Shown here: positions 8,714 to 17,380 of the stretch, piece by piece
How positions within the stretch are numbered: the first letter of the stretch is position 1
Layout: every line of letters starts with the position of its first letter
Origin: Saprospiraceae bacterium
GTDB taxonomy: Bacteria; Bacteroidota; Bacteroidia; Chitinophagales; Saprospiraceae
Assembly: GCA_016722295.1 (NCBI GenBank)
Contig: JADKGL010000026.1
Coordinates: 477,501 to 541,500, forward strand
Reading direction: 5' to 3'
DNA: 64,000 nucleotides
Made by a program: the position numbers and the translations under genes
Notes under the pieces: model-generated
Databases searched by the model: none
Seen by the model: only the letters and a program-made list of their open reading frames with translations
Told to the model about the DNA's origin: nothing

Positions 8714-10606
8714 ATGTCTGATAAGATTAACCATGAATGCGGTTTGGCTTTAGTAAGATTACTCAAGCCATTAGATTACTACGAAGAAAAATTTGGGACA
8801 AGTTTCTACGGTCTTCAGAAGCTTCAATTGCTCATGCAAAAACAACGAAATCGTGGTCAAGATGGAGCTGGTATTGCTACAATCAAATTGGACATTGCCC
8901 CTGGAAATAAGTATATTTCAAGAAAGCGCTCGAATGCTCCAAATTATTTACAAGCCTTATTCGAATCTGTATTTTCGCATTTCAAAGACTTAAGTAAAGA
9001 GCAAACTCATAATCCTACATGGCTAAAAGCGAATAAGCCTTTTATGGGAGAATTGCTGCTAGGACATTTGAGATATGGTACACATGGTGACAATAGTATT
9101 GAGACTGTACATCCATTCATACGAGAGAACAATTGGATTAGCAGAAGCTTGGTCCTCGCTGGAAATTTTAATTTGACAAATATTGAAGAACTATTTGATA
9201 AATTAGTGAATCTTGGTCAATACCCTAAGTTAAAATCTGATACGATCACTGTTTTGGAAAAAATAGGTCATTTTCTAGATGAAGAAGTTCAACAACTATT
9301 TGATTGGTATAAGCCAGAAGGATATACTCGAGAAGAAATTAATCCTTTGATATTCGAAAATCTAGACATTTGCCGTATACTTCAAAAAGCGGCAAGAAAA
9401 TTTGATGGAGGATATGTTATGGCGGGTATGATAGGCCATGGAGATGCCTTTGTACTAAGAGATCCCTGTGGGATTCGTCCAGCATTTTATTATCAAGACG
9501 AAGATATTGTAGCAGTAGCTTCGGAGAGGCCTGCTTTGATGACCGCACTTGAAGTGCCATTTTCGAAAATTAAAGAAATCACCCCAGGTACAGCGCTTAT
9601 CATTAAAAAAAATGGAACTGTTGGCGAAATTGAAGTACTAGAAGAAAGAGAAAAAAAATCATGTACTTTCGAAAGAATTTATTTCTCTAGAGGAAATGAT
9701 CGAGATATTTATCAAGAGAGAAAAAACTTAGGGAAGGAACTTGCGGTTCCTATTATTTCTGAAATCGAAGGAGACTTAACTAATACGGTGTTCACTTATA
9801 TTCCAAACACGAGTCAAACTGCATTTATTGGATTGTCAGAAGCAATAGATGATCATCTCAATGTAGAAAAGGAAAAAAGAATCCTTCAGCTTAGCTCCCT
9901 GAATGATCTTGAAAAAATAAAATCCATACTCCATCAAAAACCGCGGTTTGAAAATCTTATCGTGAAAGATGATAAAATGCGGACATTCATTGCCAATGAT
10001 CAAATTCGCGGGGGACTGGTCTCACATGTGTATGATGTGACATATGGTCTTGTAAAAAATGATGTAGATACTTTAGTCGTCTTGGATGATTCTATAGTGC
10101 GTGGCACCACTTTAAAAGAAAGTATCATTCGTATTTTAAATACGCTTCACCCTAAAAAAATAGTAATTGTATCCTCTGCACCTCAAATCAGATATCCTGA
10201 TTGTTATGGTATTGATATGTCTCAATTAAGCAAATTCGTAGCCTTCAGTGCAATGGTAGAATTGTTATATGATACCAATCAAGATCATTTGCTCGAAGAA
10301 ACTTATGATCGATGTCTTGCAAGAAGAGCAAATAATGAATTGCATCTTAAAAATGAATTGATTGCTTTATATGATAGATTCACTGATAAACAAATTTCTG
10401 ATAAGATAGCTAAATTATTGACTCCACAAGATATTCATATCCCGGTTTCGGTGATTTTTCAATCGTTGGAAGGTCTACGCAAGTCGTGTCCTCATCATAC
10501 TGGCGATTGGTATTTTTCAGGGGACTATCCTACCCCAGGTGGGAATAAAGTAGTCAATATTGCTTTCATCAATTTTATGGAAAAATTGGATGTGAGAGCT
10601 TATTGA
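8714..10606 (+). CDS. purF: Amidophosphoribosyltransferase, long Bacteroidota form
   Basis: 630 aa. First step of purine synthesis: PRPP plus glutamine gives 5-phosphoribosylamine. N-terminal class II glutamine amidotransferase domain with nucleophile Cys9 (ECGLALVRL), preceded by eight residues that must be removed to free the Cys amine, as in propeptide-bearing PurF enzymes. NRGQDGAG (44-51) and the glutamine-binding RYGT region follow. The phosphoribosyltransferase domain has the PRPP loop VVLDDSIVRGTT at about 452-464. It is longer than the ~500 aa E. coli enzyme because of a middle insertion (about 290-440); this long form is usual in Bacteroidota. It stands alone, away from other pur genes. 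Confidence 0.9.
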   Translation: MSDKINHECGLALVRLLKPLDYYEEKFGTSFYGLQKLQLLMQKQRNRGQDGAGIATIKLDIAPGNKYISRKRSNAPNYLQALFESVFSHFKDLSKEQTHNPTWLKANKPFMGELLLGHLRYGTHGDNSIETVHPFIRENNWISRSLVLAGNFNLTNIEELFDKLVNLGQYPKLKSDTITVLEKIGHFLDEEVQQLFDWYKPEGYTREEINPLIFENLDICRILQKAARKFDGGYVMAGMIGHGDAFVLRDPCGIRPAFYYQDEDIVAVASERPALMTALEVPFSKIKEITPGTALIIKKNGTVGEIEVLEEREKKSCTFERIYFSRGNDRDIYQERKNLGKELAVPIISEIEGDLTNTVFTYIPNTSQTAFIGLSEAIDDHLNVEKEKRILQLSSLNDLEKIKSILHQKPRFENLIVKDDKMRTFIANDQIRGGLVSHVYDVTYGLVKNDVDTLVVLDDSIVRGTTLKESIIRILNTLHPKKIVIVSSAPQIRYPDCYGIDMSQLSKFVAFSAMVELLYDTNQDHLLEETYDRCLARRANNELHLKNELIALYDRFTDKQISDKIAKLLTPQDIHIPVSVIFQSLEGLRKSCPHHTGDWYFSGDYPTPGGNKVVNIAFINFMEKLDVRAY

Positions 10607-10668
10607 TACGAAAATTAAATATTTTTTTCGAAGCAATCTTATACATATTTCCTTTATAAAATTATGAC

Positions 10669-10676
10669 TACTTTTG
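10669..10676 (+). promoter_or_regulatory. -7 promoter element abutting the start codon (TACTTTTG)
   Basis: Perfect TANNTTTG ending 4 bp before the ATG at 10681. Transcription would start at or just after the ATG, so the mRNA would be leaderless, unless another promoter is used. Confidence 0.5.
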
Positions 10677-10680
10677 TCAG

Positions 10681-11142
10681 ATGAATAAAGAAATTTTCGT
10701 TACAAAGGATTTTCTCACTAAAATAAAATCCATCGATCCAACTACCATAGGTGCTTGGGGAGTGATGACTGTGCATGACATGGTAGAACACATGTCTGAT
10801 TCATTTCGACAGGCCAATGGCAAAGATATTCATACAGAGATCCTTACACCAACAGAAAATATAGTCAAGCTTCAAGCCTTTGTCTTGAGTGACAAACCAA
10901 TGCGAGAAAACACAAAGAATAGCCTCATGGGAGATGTTCCACCTCCGCATAGACATGAGCAAATTGAAGATGCCTATGTAGAATTAGAAGGAGAAATTAA
11001 AGATTTTGAAGCAACATTTGCATCAGATAAAAATAAAACCATACGCAATCCATTTTTTGGGGATTTGAATTATGAATTGTGGATCGCATTGCTATACAAA
11101 CATGGCACACATCATTTAAGACAATTTGGAATTCAAGAATAA
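10681..11142 (+). CDS. DinB-like / DUF1569 family protein
   Basis: 153 aa four-helix-bundle type protein. Possible metal ligands typical of the DinB/YfiT fold are visible: His32 and His37 (VHDMVEHM) and His141/His145 (KHGTHHLRQFG) at the C-terminus. The function of DUF1569 proteins is not established. It lies upstream of paaZ on the same strand, separated by 164 bp of low-complexity repeats. Inference: possibly a hydrolase or thiol-transferase-like helper in the same metabolic context. Confidence 0.65.
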   Translation: MNKEIFVTKDFLTKIKSIDPTTIGAWGVMTVHDMVEHMSDSFRQANGKDIHTEILTPTENIVKLQAFVLSDKPMRENTKNSLMGDVPPPHRHEQIEDAYVELEGEIKDFEATFASDKNKTIRNPFFGDLNYELWIALLYKHGTHHLRQFGIQE

Positions 11143-11146
11143 CTAA

Positions 11147-11302
11147 TAGTTAATAACTAATAGATAAAAGTGAATGGTTAATGGATAAAAGATAATGGAT
11201 AAAAGACAATGGATAAAAATTAAAAGATAATGGATAAAAATTATTTCTTTCGACTAATTACTAACTACTAAAAACTAACTACTAAAAACTAACTACTAAA
11301 AT
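11147..11302 (+). repeat. Low-complexity tandem repeats before paaZ
   Basis: Two repeat types in a row. The first is purine-rich: several copies of a unit like AATGGATAAAAGAT (about 11165-11240). The second is an exact tandem of CTAACTACTAAAAA, three copies of 14 bp (11261-11274, 11275-11288, 11289-11301, the last one base short). The array ends 5 bp before the paaZ ATG. A related spacer is at 61816-61972, sharing the 15-mer CGACTAATTACTAAC. Confidence 0.85.
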
Positions 11303-11306
11303 AAAT

Positions 11307-13355
11307 ATGAAATTACAAAACTACGCACTGGGTTCATGGATAGAAGGTGATGGAGAAGGCACAGCCCTTTATAATGCAATCACAGGAGACCAAATTTTTA
11401 CAGCATCAAGTAAAGGATTGGACTTCGGGGCTATGCTCTCATATGCTAGAGAAATCGGTGGTCCCGGCCTTCGTCAAATGACATTCCAAGAACGCGGTAG
11501 GATGCTCAAGGCATTAGCACTTTTTCTAACAGAAATCAAAGCAAAATATTATCCAATAAGTTATCTCACTGGAGCGACAAAAACGGATAGTTGGATAGAT
11601 ATAGATGGAGGTATAGGGACATTGTTTGCATACGCTTCACTTCGCAAAAAATTCTCTAATGAACGCTTTTACGTCGATGGAGAATCTATAGGATTATCCA
11701 AAGGAGGATCATTCATGGCACAGCACATTATGGTGCCCAAAGAAGGTGTTGCGATACATATCAATGCATTCAATTTTCCATTGTGGGGAATGCTCGAAAA
11801 AATATCAGTGAATCTCCTCGCTGGAGTGCCTTGTATTGTCAAACCTGCTACAATAACATCATTCCTTACAGAAGCTATGGTTAAAGATATCGTAGCAAGT
11901 GGTATTTTGCCACAAGGCGCATTGCAATTGATCTGTGGGTCTGCACAATCGATACTAGATCATGTGGAGTCACAAGATATCGTTACATTCACAGGATCTG
12001 CGCATACAGGAAGATTGCTCAAGACACACCCTAGGATTATATCCGAATCAGTACCATTCAATATGGAAGCCGATTCACTCAACTGTTGTGTATTGGGCAA
12101 AGATGCAGCACCTGGATCGGAGGATTTTGCTATTTTTATAAAAGAAGTACATCGCGAGATGACAGCCAAATGCGGACAAAAATGTACCGCTATACGAAGG
12201 ATCATTGTACCAGAAAATTACGTTGATGATGTTCGCAAAGCATTGGCTACACGATTGGATCAAACGATCATCGGAGACCCCAATCGCGAAGAAGTCCGCA
12301 TGGGTGCCCTGGCCGGCAAGGTGCAACTCAAAGAAGTAAAAGAAAGAGTAGCAGAGCTTTCACAATACACCCCCATTGTTTATGGCAATCTCGATCAACT
12401 TCAAGTCGTAGGAGCTGATGCACAGAAAGGCTCATTTATGTCACCTATTTTGATGCTCAATGAGAAACCATTTGATTATCTCGGTACACATGAACTTGAG
12501 GCGTTTGGACCAGTAAGTACAATTATCCCATACAAGACAATTGAAGACGCTGTAGCACTCTCCAAAAAAGGCAAAGGCTCACTAGTGAGTTCTATCATTA
12601 CTTCAGATAAATCCATCGCACAATCCTATGCATTGAATGCTGCATCGCATCATGGAAGAATCCTCATACTGAATTCAGCTTGTGCCAAAGAAAGCACAGG
12701 ACATGGTTCTCCAATGCCGATGCTCGTCCACGGTGGTCCAGGCCGCGCAGGAGGAGGCGAAGAGATGGGCGGAATGCGAGGTGTCAAGCATTATCTACAG
12801 CGCACCGCATTGCAAGGCGATCCTACGATGATCAGTGCAGTGACACATGTCTATCAGCAAAATGCCAAAGCAAAAGAATCAGAGATTCATCTATTCAGAA
12901 AATACTTCGAAGAACTCGAAATAGGCGATCAATGGATCACTGGAAAACATACTGTCACAGAAGCCGATATTGTAAATTTTGCCAATCTCAGCGGTGATCA
13001 TTTCTATGCGCATACAGATGTGACCTCATTGGAAGGCACGATTTTTACAGGGCGCGTTGCGCATGGTTATTATATCCTTTCTAAAGCAGCAGGAATGTTC
13101 GTAGATGCCAAGAAAGGGCCTGTATTGCTCAATTATGGACTTGACGAATGTCGCTTCACCAAACCAGTATATCCAGGCATGACCATTGGTGTCCGCCTCA
13201 CCGTCAAAGAAAAAACAGATCAAGAAAAACGCAGTGAAGACGATATTGCCAAAGGCATCGTCAGATGGTTGGTCGATGTATATGACGAGACAAACGAGAC
13301 AGTCGCGATCGCTACGATATTGACTATGGTAAAGAAAAAAGATACGAGTATTTAA
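11307..13355 (+). CDS. paaZ: Bifunctional PaaZ: oxepin-CoA hydrolase / 3-oxo-5,6-dehydrosuberyl-CoA semialdehyde dehydrogenase
   Basis: 682 aa, the same size as E. coli PaaZ (681). In aerobic phenylacetate degradation it opens the oxepin-CoA ring and oxidises the aldehyde formed. The aldehyde dehydrogenase domain (1-~520) has catalytic Glu254 (FNMEADSLN) and Cys293 (KCGQKCTA). The C-terminal MaoC-like hydratase domain (~530-680) has Asp564 and His569 (GDHFYAH), spaced as Asp561/His566 of E. coli. No paaABCDE, paaG or paaK is in the window, so it is unlinked from the rest of the pathway here. Base composition is visibly less AT-rich than its neighbours. Confidence 0.95.
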   Translation: MKLQNYALGSWIEGDGEGTALYNAITGDQIFTASSKGLDFGAMLSYAREIGGPGLRQMTFQERGRMLKALALFLTEIKAKYYPISYLTGATKTDSWIDIDGGIGTLFAYASLRKKFSNERFYVDGESIGLSKGGSFMAQHIMVPKEGVAIHINAFNFPLWGMLEKISVNLLAGVPCIVKPATITSFLTEAMVKDIVASGILPQGALQLICGSAQSILDHVESQDIVTFTGSAHTGRLLKTHPRIISESVPFNMEADSLNCCVLGKDAAPGSEDFAIFIKEVHREMTAKCGQKCTAIRRIIVPENYVDDVRKALATRLDQTIIGDPNREEVRMGALAGKVQLKEVKERVAELSQYTPIVYGNLDQLQVVGADAQKGSFMSPILMLNEKPFDYLGTHELEAFGPVSTIIPYKTIEDAVALSKKGKGSLVSSIITSDKSIAQSYALNAASHHGRILILNSACAKESTGHGSPMPMLVHGGPGRAGGGEEMGGMRGVKHYLQRTALQGDPTMISAVTHVYQQNAKAKESEIHLFRKYFEELEIGDQWITGKHTVTEADIVNFANLSGDHFYAHTDVTSLEGTIFTGRVAHGYYILSKAAGMFVDAKKGPVLLNYGLDECRFTKPVYPGMTIGVRLTVKEKTDQEKRSEDDIAKGIVRWLVDVYDETNETVAIATILTMVKKKDTSI

Positions 13356-13375
13356 GCATAAAATAATTTAGGAGT

Positions 13376-13445
13376 GCCCCTTCGGGTCAGGCTATTTCGG
13401 GCCCCACTTCGTTGTGGTGCTTTGCACCAGCGCATAGCGCTGCCC
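13376..13445. repeat. String of short GC-rich hairpins
   Basis: Three perfect mini-hairpins follow one another: CCAC(6)GTGG at 13404-13417, GGTGC-TTT-GCACC at 13416-13428 and AGCGC-ATA-GCGCT at 13429-13441, preceded by CCC-CTTC-GGG near 13378-13387. The GC content is far above the surroundings. There is no T-run, so it is not a simple terminator. It follows the paaZ stop by 20 bp. Confidence 0.7.
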
Positions 13446-13506
13446 TACATATCCTTCACTCAAAACTTTCGTGTTTTCGTTAAAACCATTTCGTTTTAGT
13501 CAAGGA

Positions 13507-13621
13507 TGCCTAAAACAGCACACAACAAACAAACAAACACATACGTCACGTCACCCTTCCCTAACAAGGGCAAGGGCCGGGGATGGGTTATTCCACCAGC
13601 ACTACCAATTAATTTTAGGCA
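13507..13621. repeat. MITE-like element, copy 1
   Basis: 115 bp bounded by perfect 9-bp inverted repeats TGCCTAAAA (13507-13515) and TTTTAGGCA (13613-13621). Inside is a stable hairpin, CCCTT-CCCT-AACA-AGGG-C-AAGGG, with one bulged base, followed by GCCGGGGATGGG. Small open frames over this region are repeat artefacts and not genes. No target-site duplication is obvious. Confidence 0.65.
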
Positions 13622-13631
13622 ACTGTGCCTT

Positions 13632-13702
13632 AAACAAACAAACACATGCATCATGTCACCCTTCCCTAACAAGGGTAAGGGCCGGGGATGGGTTATTCCA
13701 CC
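13632..13702. repeat. MITE-like element, copy 2 (right end missing)
   Basis: Matches 13527-13597 at an offset of exactly 105 bp. In the 48-bp core (13550-13597 against 13655-13702) the only difference is C to T at the bulged base of the hairpin, so the stem is intact. The left edge begins with an imperfect TGCCTTAAA at 13626; the right inverted repeat is absent. Confidence 0.7.
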
Positions 13703-14075
13703 TGCAGTATAACATTTACAGGTCGCACCTACAGAGCTCAATAAATTTCTATAAATCATATCTACAAACAGTTCACTCCTACAGAGCTTTACTTCAAATT
13801 TTTTTAAATTATAGTAGCACAATGAATAAAAAATCCGAACAAAAAAATGAATCAGAATGGGTCATATGTATCTAGAAAAAGTAAAGAATAATTGTCACTG
13901 ACCCCAGCGGGGTCAGTAATGGGATATTTCACCAGCAGTACCGTTTCGTTTTAGCAAGGATGTCTAAACCAACGCATATGTAACAGTGGTATATTGTTTG
14001 AGTCATTTTTGATTCAGTTAGGCATTCACAATTTTTTATTATCTTTAAGAGTTTAAATAATCAAATCGAATTGTG
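13703..14075. other. Gene-free region with a palindrome and partial repeat copy
   Basis: Holds a perfect stem-loop ACTGACCCC-AGC-GGGGTCAGT (13897-13917) with no T-run. After it (13924-13976) comes a partial third copy of the repeat parts seen at 13487-13520 and 13590-13606 (CACCAGCAGTACC, then CGTTTTAGCAAGGATGTCTA). I see no gene here. Confidence 0.6.
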
Positions 14076-14759
14076 ATGAGCAATATTAATTTTGAAGAAT
14101 ACAAATTATTTAGTTCTAGAGAATATGCCAAAGAATACACAGATATATTAGATAAATGTAAGATTGAATATATACTTGAGAAAACTACTCCGTTTTTTGA
14201 CATATCATTTGTCAGAAATGCTGGAAATGAAAATATGGTATTGAAGCTCCAACCAAAGGATTTTGAGAGGGCTGATCAAGCGTATGCAGACACCAATTCA
14301 ATAGATTTGAATGCATTGGATAAAGAGTATTATTTGTTTTCATTTACAGATGAGGAATTGTTTTCTATTATAGAGAAAAAAGATGAATGGAATGAATTTG
14401 ATTATATCTTGGCACAAAAGCTTTTAAAAGATCGCGGCAAAGAAATCTCATTAGAAAATTTGAATCTCATTCGTAAAAAAAGAATGGCAAGCTTATCTCA
14501 ACATAAACCAACTCCACAAACATTAATCATTGCAGCTTATTTTTTTGCATTTATAGGAGGAATAATTGGAATTGTTTTAGGATTGCAACTATTATGGGAT
14601 AGTAAAAAATTACCCGATGGTCAGAAAATGTATTCATACGAACTTTCAGTTCGAAATCATGGAAAAATTATAGTATTGATAGGAATTATTATATTGGGTT
14701 TAACTATTATAAGTTTTTTATTGAAAGCATATGAAGGTTCAGAATTAAGTTCTTATTGA
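14076..14759 (+). CDS. Membrane protein with DUF2007-like N-terminal domain
   Basis: 227 aa from the ATG at 14076; a GTG directly upstream is also in frame but less likely. Residues 1-~75 resemble the small DUF2007 'putative signal transducing' fold. Residues ~90-135 are a charged helical segment (EFDYILAQKLLKDRGKEIS). Two transmembrane helices follow at about 148-170 and 198-218. No catalytic motif is seen, and the function is unknown. It stands alone between the repeat island and a convergent lipoprotein gene. Confidence 0.65.
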   Translation: MSNINFEEYKLFSSREYAKEYTDILDKCKIEYILEKTTPFFDISFVRNAGNENMVLKLQPKDFERADQAYADTNSIDLNALDKEYYLFSFTDEELFSIIEKKDEWNEFDYILAQKLLKDRGKEISLENLNLIRKKRMASLSQHKPTPQTLIIAAYFFAFIGGIIGIVLGLQLLWDSKKLPDGQKMYSYELSVRNHGKIIVLIGIIILGLTIISFLLKAYEGSELSSY

Positions 14760-14814
14760 TGTTTCACTTTCCGTCTATTTAAGTAGTCAAGTCATGTTAA
14801 GGATTCATTTTTCC

Positions 14815-15285
14815 TTATTGGCTCACATATTTATTTACACCTGCATAATAAATAAGCTTCCATCCATCACCACTCTTTGAAAATCTTCGGATTATTTTTA
14901 AGTCGTATTCCTTTATGGTTATCGTTTCTTCAATGATAACATTTGCAAGATTGCTATATTGTACTTCATACAATTTCTTATCATCAAATTTTGCTTTATT
15001 TAGTATCCATTGATCGGCTGACCAATAGTATTTTTCATTTCCTATAAATTCTGGATCAGCATTATCTGGCAATCCCTCCAATGGAAAATCTATCCTTGCC
15101 AATTGATACAAACTATCTTCATGAAATTTTTTATAAAATTCTAAAAAATCAGAAGGCAGATCATTGTTTTGACTTAATTCTTTCGCAGCACTTAAATCCT
15201 TGATGGTTTCTTTATTTTCGGATTTCGCTTTACATTGTATAAAAAAAAAGAAGCATAAAAACAGAAAGAGTAAATAGCTATTCAT
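14815..15285 (-). CDS. Lipoprotein, DUF4348-like
   Basis: 156 aa lipoprotein. The chosen ATG at 15285 gives a clean lipoprotein signal (LFLFLCFFFFIQC, lipid on the Cys); the longer frame upstream runs inside the neighbouring gene. The mature part (FLEFYKKFHEDSLYQLARI, FPLEGLPD, WKLIYYAG) resembles DUF4348, a Bacteroidota family of unknown function; this match is from memory and is tentative. It overlaps the end of the phosphopantetheinyl transferase gene by 8 bp, so the two are probably cotranscribed. Confidence 0.65.
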   Translation of the reverse strand: MNSYLLFLFLCFFFFIQCKAKSENKETIKDLSAAKELSQNNDLPSDFLEFYKKFHEDSLYQLARIDFPLEGLPDNADPEFIGNEKYYWSADQWILNKAKFDDKKLYEVQYSNLANVIIEETITIKEYDLKIIRRFSKSGDGWKLIYYAGVNKYVSQ

Positions 15286-15907
15286 AGGCAACGCACCATG
15301 AAAATTCTGTTTCTTTTTTATATTGAATTTGATAATATTTGATTTCATGTTCTAGGAATAATTTAGCCTCGAAGATAGTATTTTGTTTGAGAATTTGAAT
15401 TTGATTTTTGAATATAATATTTTTCTTGCCATATGCTTTATACACTGCTTCTTTTATATTCCATAGCAATGTTAATTCTTGGATTTTGTTAAAGTGATTT
15501 TCTATTGGGCTAACCATTTGATTAAATTCACTATTAGACAAGAATCGAGGTGCGATAGCCTCAATTTTTTCTGTATAGCATTGCAAATCAATGCCTATAG
15601 ATTTGTCCCATTGTGTCACAGCAGTAAATGGATAAGAGTGGGAGAGTGAAAAACAATCAGTTGCATTGACATTGATTAATTTTCCAAATTCATCAGCGGT
15701 CATTGTGTTCATAAAGCCCATTCCGAAAATTTCAGAGAGTAGAAATCTTGAGGCAAGATATTCAGATTGTCTTTTTGGATTGGTGAATTTTTGTGGATGA
15801 AATCCTAGCTCTATTAATCTTTGTTCAAAATAGTCGTCAGTTTCTTCAATACACCATATCCAGATTTTAGGCAAGCTTTCCGGCAGAAATGATTGGAAGA
15901 TTGGCAT
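15278..15907 (-). CDS. 4'-phosphopantetheinyl transferase superfamily protein (Sfp type)
   Basis: 209 aa. Such enzymes transfer the phosphopantetheine arm of CoA to a Ser of acyl or peptidyl carrier proteins. The Mg/CoA motif IGIDLQ is near 108-113 and the WNIKEAVYKAYG motif near 164-175, both hallmarks of the fold. Length fits the Sfp/Gsp group rather than the ~125 aa AcpS group. No polyketide or peptide synthetase is in the window, so the carrier protein target is unknown. A TATCTTTG promoter lies 17 bp upstream. Confidence 0.85.
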   Translation of the reverse strand: MPIFQSFLPESLPKIWIWCIEETDDYFEQRLIELGFHPQKFTNPKRQSEYLASRFLLSEIFGMGFMNTMTADEFGKLINVNATDCFSLSHSYPFTAVTQWDKSIGIDLQCYTEKIEAIAPRFLSNSEFNQMVSPIENHFNKIQELTLLWNIKEAVYKAYGKKNIIFKNQIQILKQNTIFEAKLFLEHEIKYYQIQYKKETEFSWCVAYE

Positions 15908-15923
15908 ATAGATTATTTTCGCT

Positions 15924-15931
15924 CAAAGATA
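15924..15931 (-). promoter_or_regulatory. -7 promoter element (TATCTTTG)
   Basis: Perfect TANNTTTG on the minus strand, giving a leader of about 10 nt before the phosphopantetheinyl transferase ATG. No clear -33 element. Confidence 0.5.
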
Positions 15932-16483
15932 ATGATTCTTACTACTTTAACATACATAACATTTCATGAGAATCTCGATTCTAAAGGGTTTTCCCAAAGG
16001 AAATTAATCAGGATAAGCCCTTAGAAAAGTTAAGTACAAACACCCAATTTTGATCTTATTTTTTGTTTTCTAGATAAAATAGTATAAGGATCGCTGTATC
16101 ATTGTACATCCTTATTGAACAAGTCGGAATTATTCTGTCTTCAATATCTGTTTTCCCACAGATCCTGTCTATTGATTTTCATGAGTATGGTTATATAAAA
16201 TTTCAGGTTTTCCTTAGTCGTTTGTTTAAATTCGTTTCGGATGTTTGATTTCTCTAGCCCCAAAAAATCAGCTAGAGAATAACAAGTAGCAGGTGGTCGA
16301 GTATCGATTATAAACCCCCAACTGATCAAAAATTCTTGACCGCCTGTTCACATCTGATTCTGTTCTATTGCATTTGAACTAAATTATCCCATTTAGTGTT
16401 TTCTTATTCTGCGTATGCGTCTTCCTCCGCGTTGCATTATTTTCTATTTTTTTTAAATAGGTGTATATTAAGTATAAATCTAT
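15932..16483. other. Intergenic region, possible gene remnant
   Basis: About 550 bp without a convincing gene. A 62-codon minus-strand frame (16141-16329, no ATG start) could be a decayed fragment: it includes the string FLISWGFIID and a plausible helical C-terminal part, but I recognise no family and the frame upstream is closed by stops. No repeat or RNA structure stood out. Confidence 0.35.
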
Positions 16484-17320
16484 ATGATTTTCAGAGGGAA
16501 GGCTGGTGAATTTTTGCAATTATTGAATGAAGTAAACTCAACTACATTTGAACTTACAGAAAAAATGGAAGAACCACTTTCTTTCATTTGGTTTCTTGAA
16601 GATAATGTTCAATTAGAAATAGATGGAAAACTACAGTTTTTCTCGAAGCATGAAGTAATCTGTATAACTGAATTTTACAAGATTAAAATTATTCAAGCAT
16701 TTGAAGCTCGACTTATAAGATTTAATCGTCAATTTTATTGTATTCTTGAAAATGACATCGAAGTGGGATGTAATGGATTATTGTTTTTTGGTACAGCCAA
16801 GTTGCCACAGTTTAATCTTCCATTAGTTCAAATTGAAAATTTTGATACCTTATGGAATATGTTTGTTTTTGAAGTAAGTACCAATGATGAATTACAATTG
16901 GATATGTTGCGATCTTTATTAAAACGATTTACAATACTTTGTACAAATTTTTTTAAATTGAAATATTTCGAAAAAACAATCACCAAGTCAGATATCGAAT
17001 TAATTCGAGACTTTAATCTAATGGTTGATTTACATTTTAGAACTAAAAGCACACTACAAGAATTCGCATCAATGCTTCATAAATCACCCAAGACAATCTC
17101 CAATGTTTTTTCAAAGCAATCTGCGATTACACCCTTACAGTATATTCAAGAACGAAAGCTTCTAGAAGCTAAAAGACTTCTGAAATATACGGATAAAAAA
17201 ATCTTTGAAATTAGTGATGAAATTGGCTTCAAGGATGTACAGACCTTCAGTAGATTTTTCAAAAATTTAACAAAAATGTCTCCAAGCAACTTTAAAGCAA
17301 TGGAAATTGGGAAAAATTGA
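16484..17320 (+). CDS. AraC family transcriptional regulator
   Basis: 278 aa. The C-terminal ~100 residues (about 175-275) hold the double helix-turn-helix of AraC/XylS proteins: LQEFASMLHKSPKTISNVF for the first and IFEISDEIGFKDVQTFSRFF for the second, ending with the typical SPSNFK. The N-terminal ~150 residues form a beta-rich, cupin-like sensing domain. The ligand and target genes are unknown; the immediate neighbours do not suggest one. Confidence 0.88.
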   Translation: MIFRGKAGEFLQLLNEVNSTTFELTEKMEEPLSFIWFLEDNVQLEIDGKLQFFSKHEVICITEFYKIKIIQAFEARLIRFNRQFYCILENDIEVGCNGLLFFGTAKLPQFNLPLVQIENFDTLWNMFVFEVSTNDELQLDMLRSLLKRFTILCTNFFKLKYFEKTITKSDIELIRDFNLMVDLHFRTKSTLQEFASMLHKSPKTISNVFSKQSAITPLQYIQERKLLEAKRLLKYTDKKIFEISDEIGFKDVQTFSRFFKNLTKMSPSNFKAMEIGKN

Positions 17321-17380
17321 CAACAATTAGGGAATTCATGACTAATTGAGTTATTTGGATAAATCGCATCTTTGTGGTGT

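Noticed and set aside
12680..12997. 105-codon plus-strand frame inside paaZ
   Set aside because: Arg/Ser-rich out-of-frame translation of a clear paaZ coding region; a shadow.
13471..13875. Open frames of 68-134 codons on both strands over the repeat island
   Set aside because: They translate repeat DNA (recurring PFPNKGKGRGWVIP-type strings), have no conserved domain look, and overlap on both strands.
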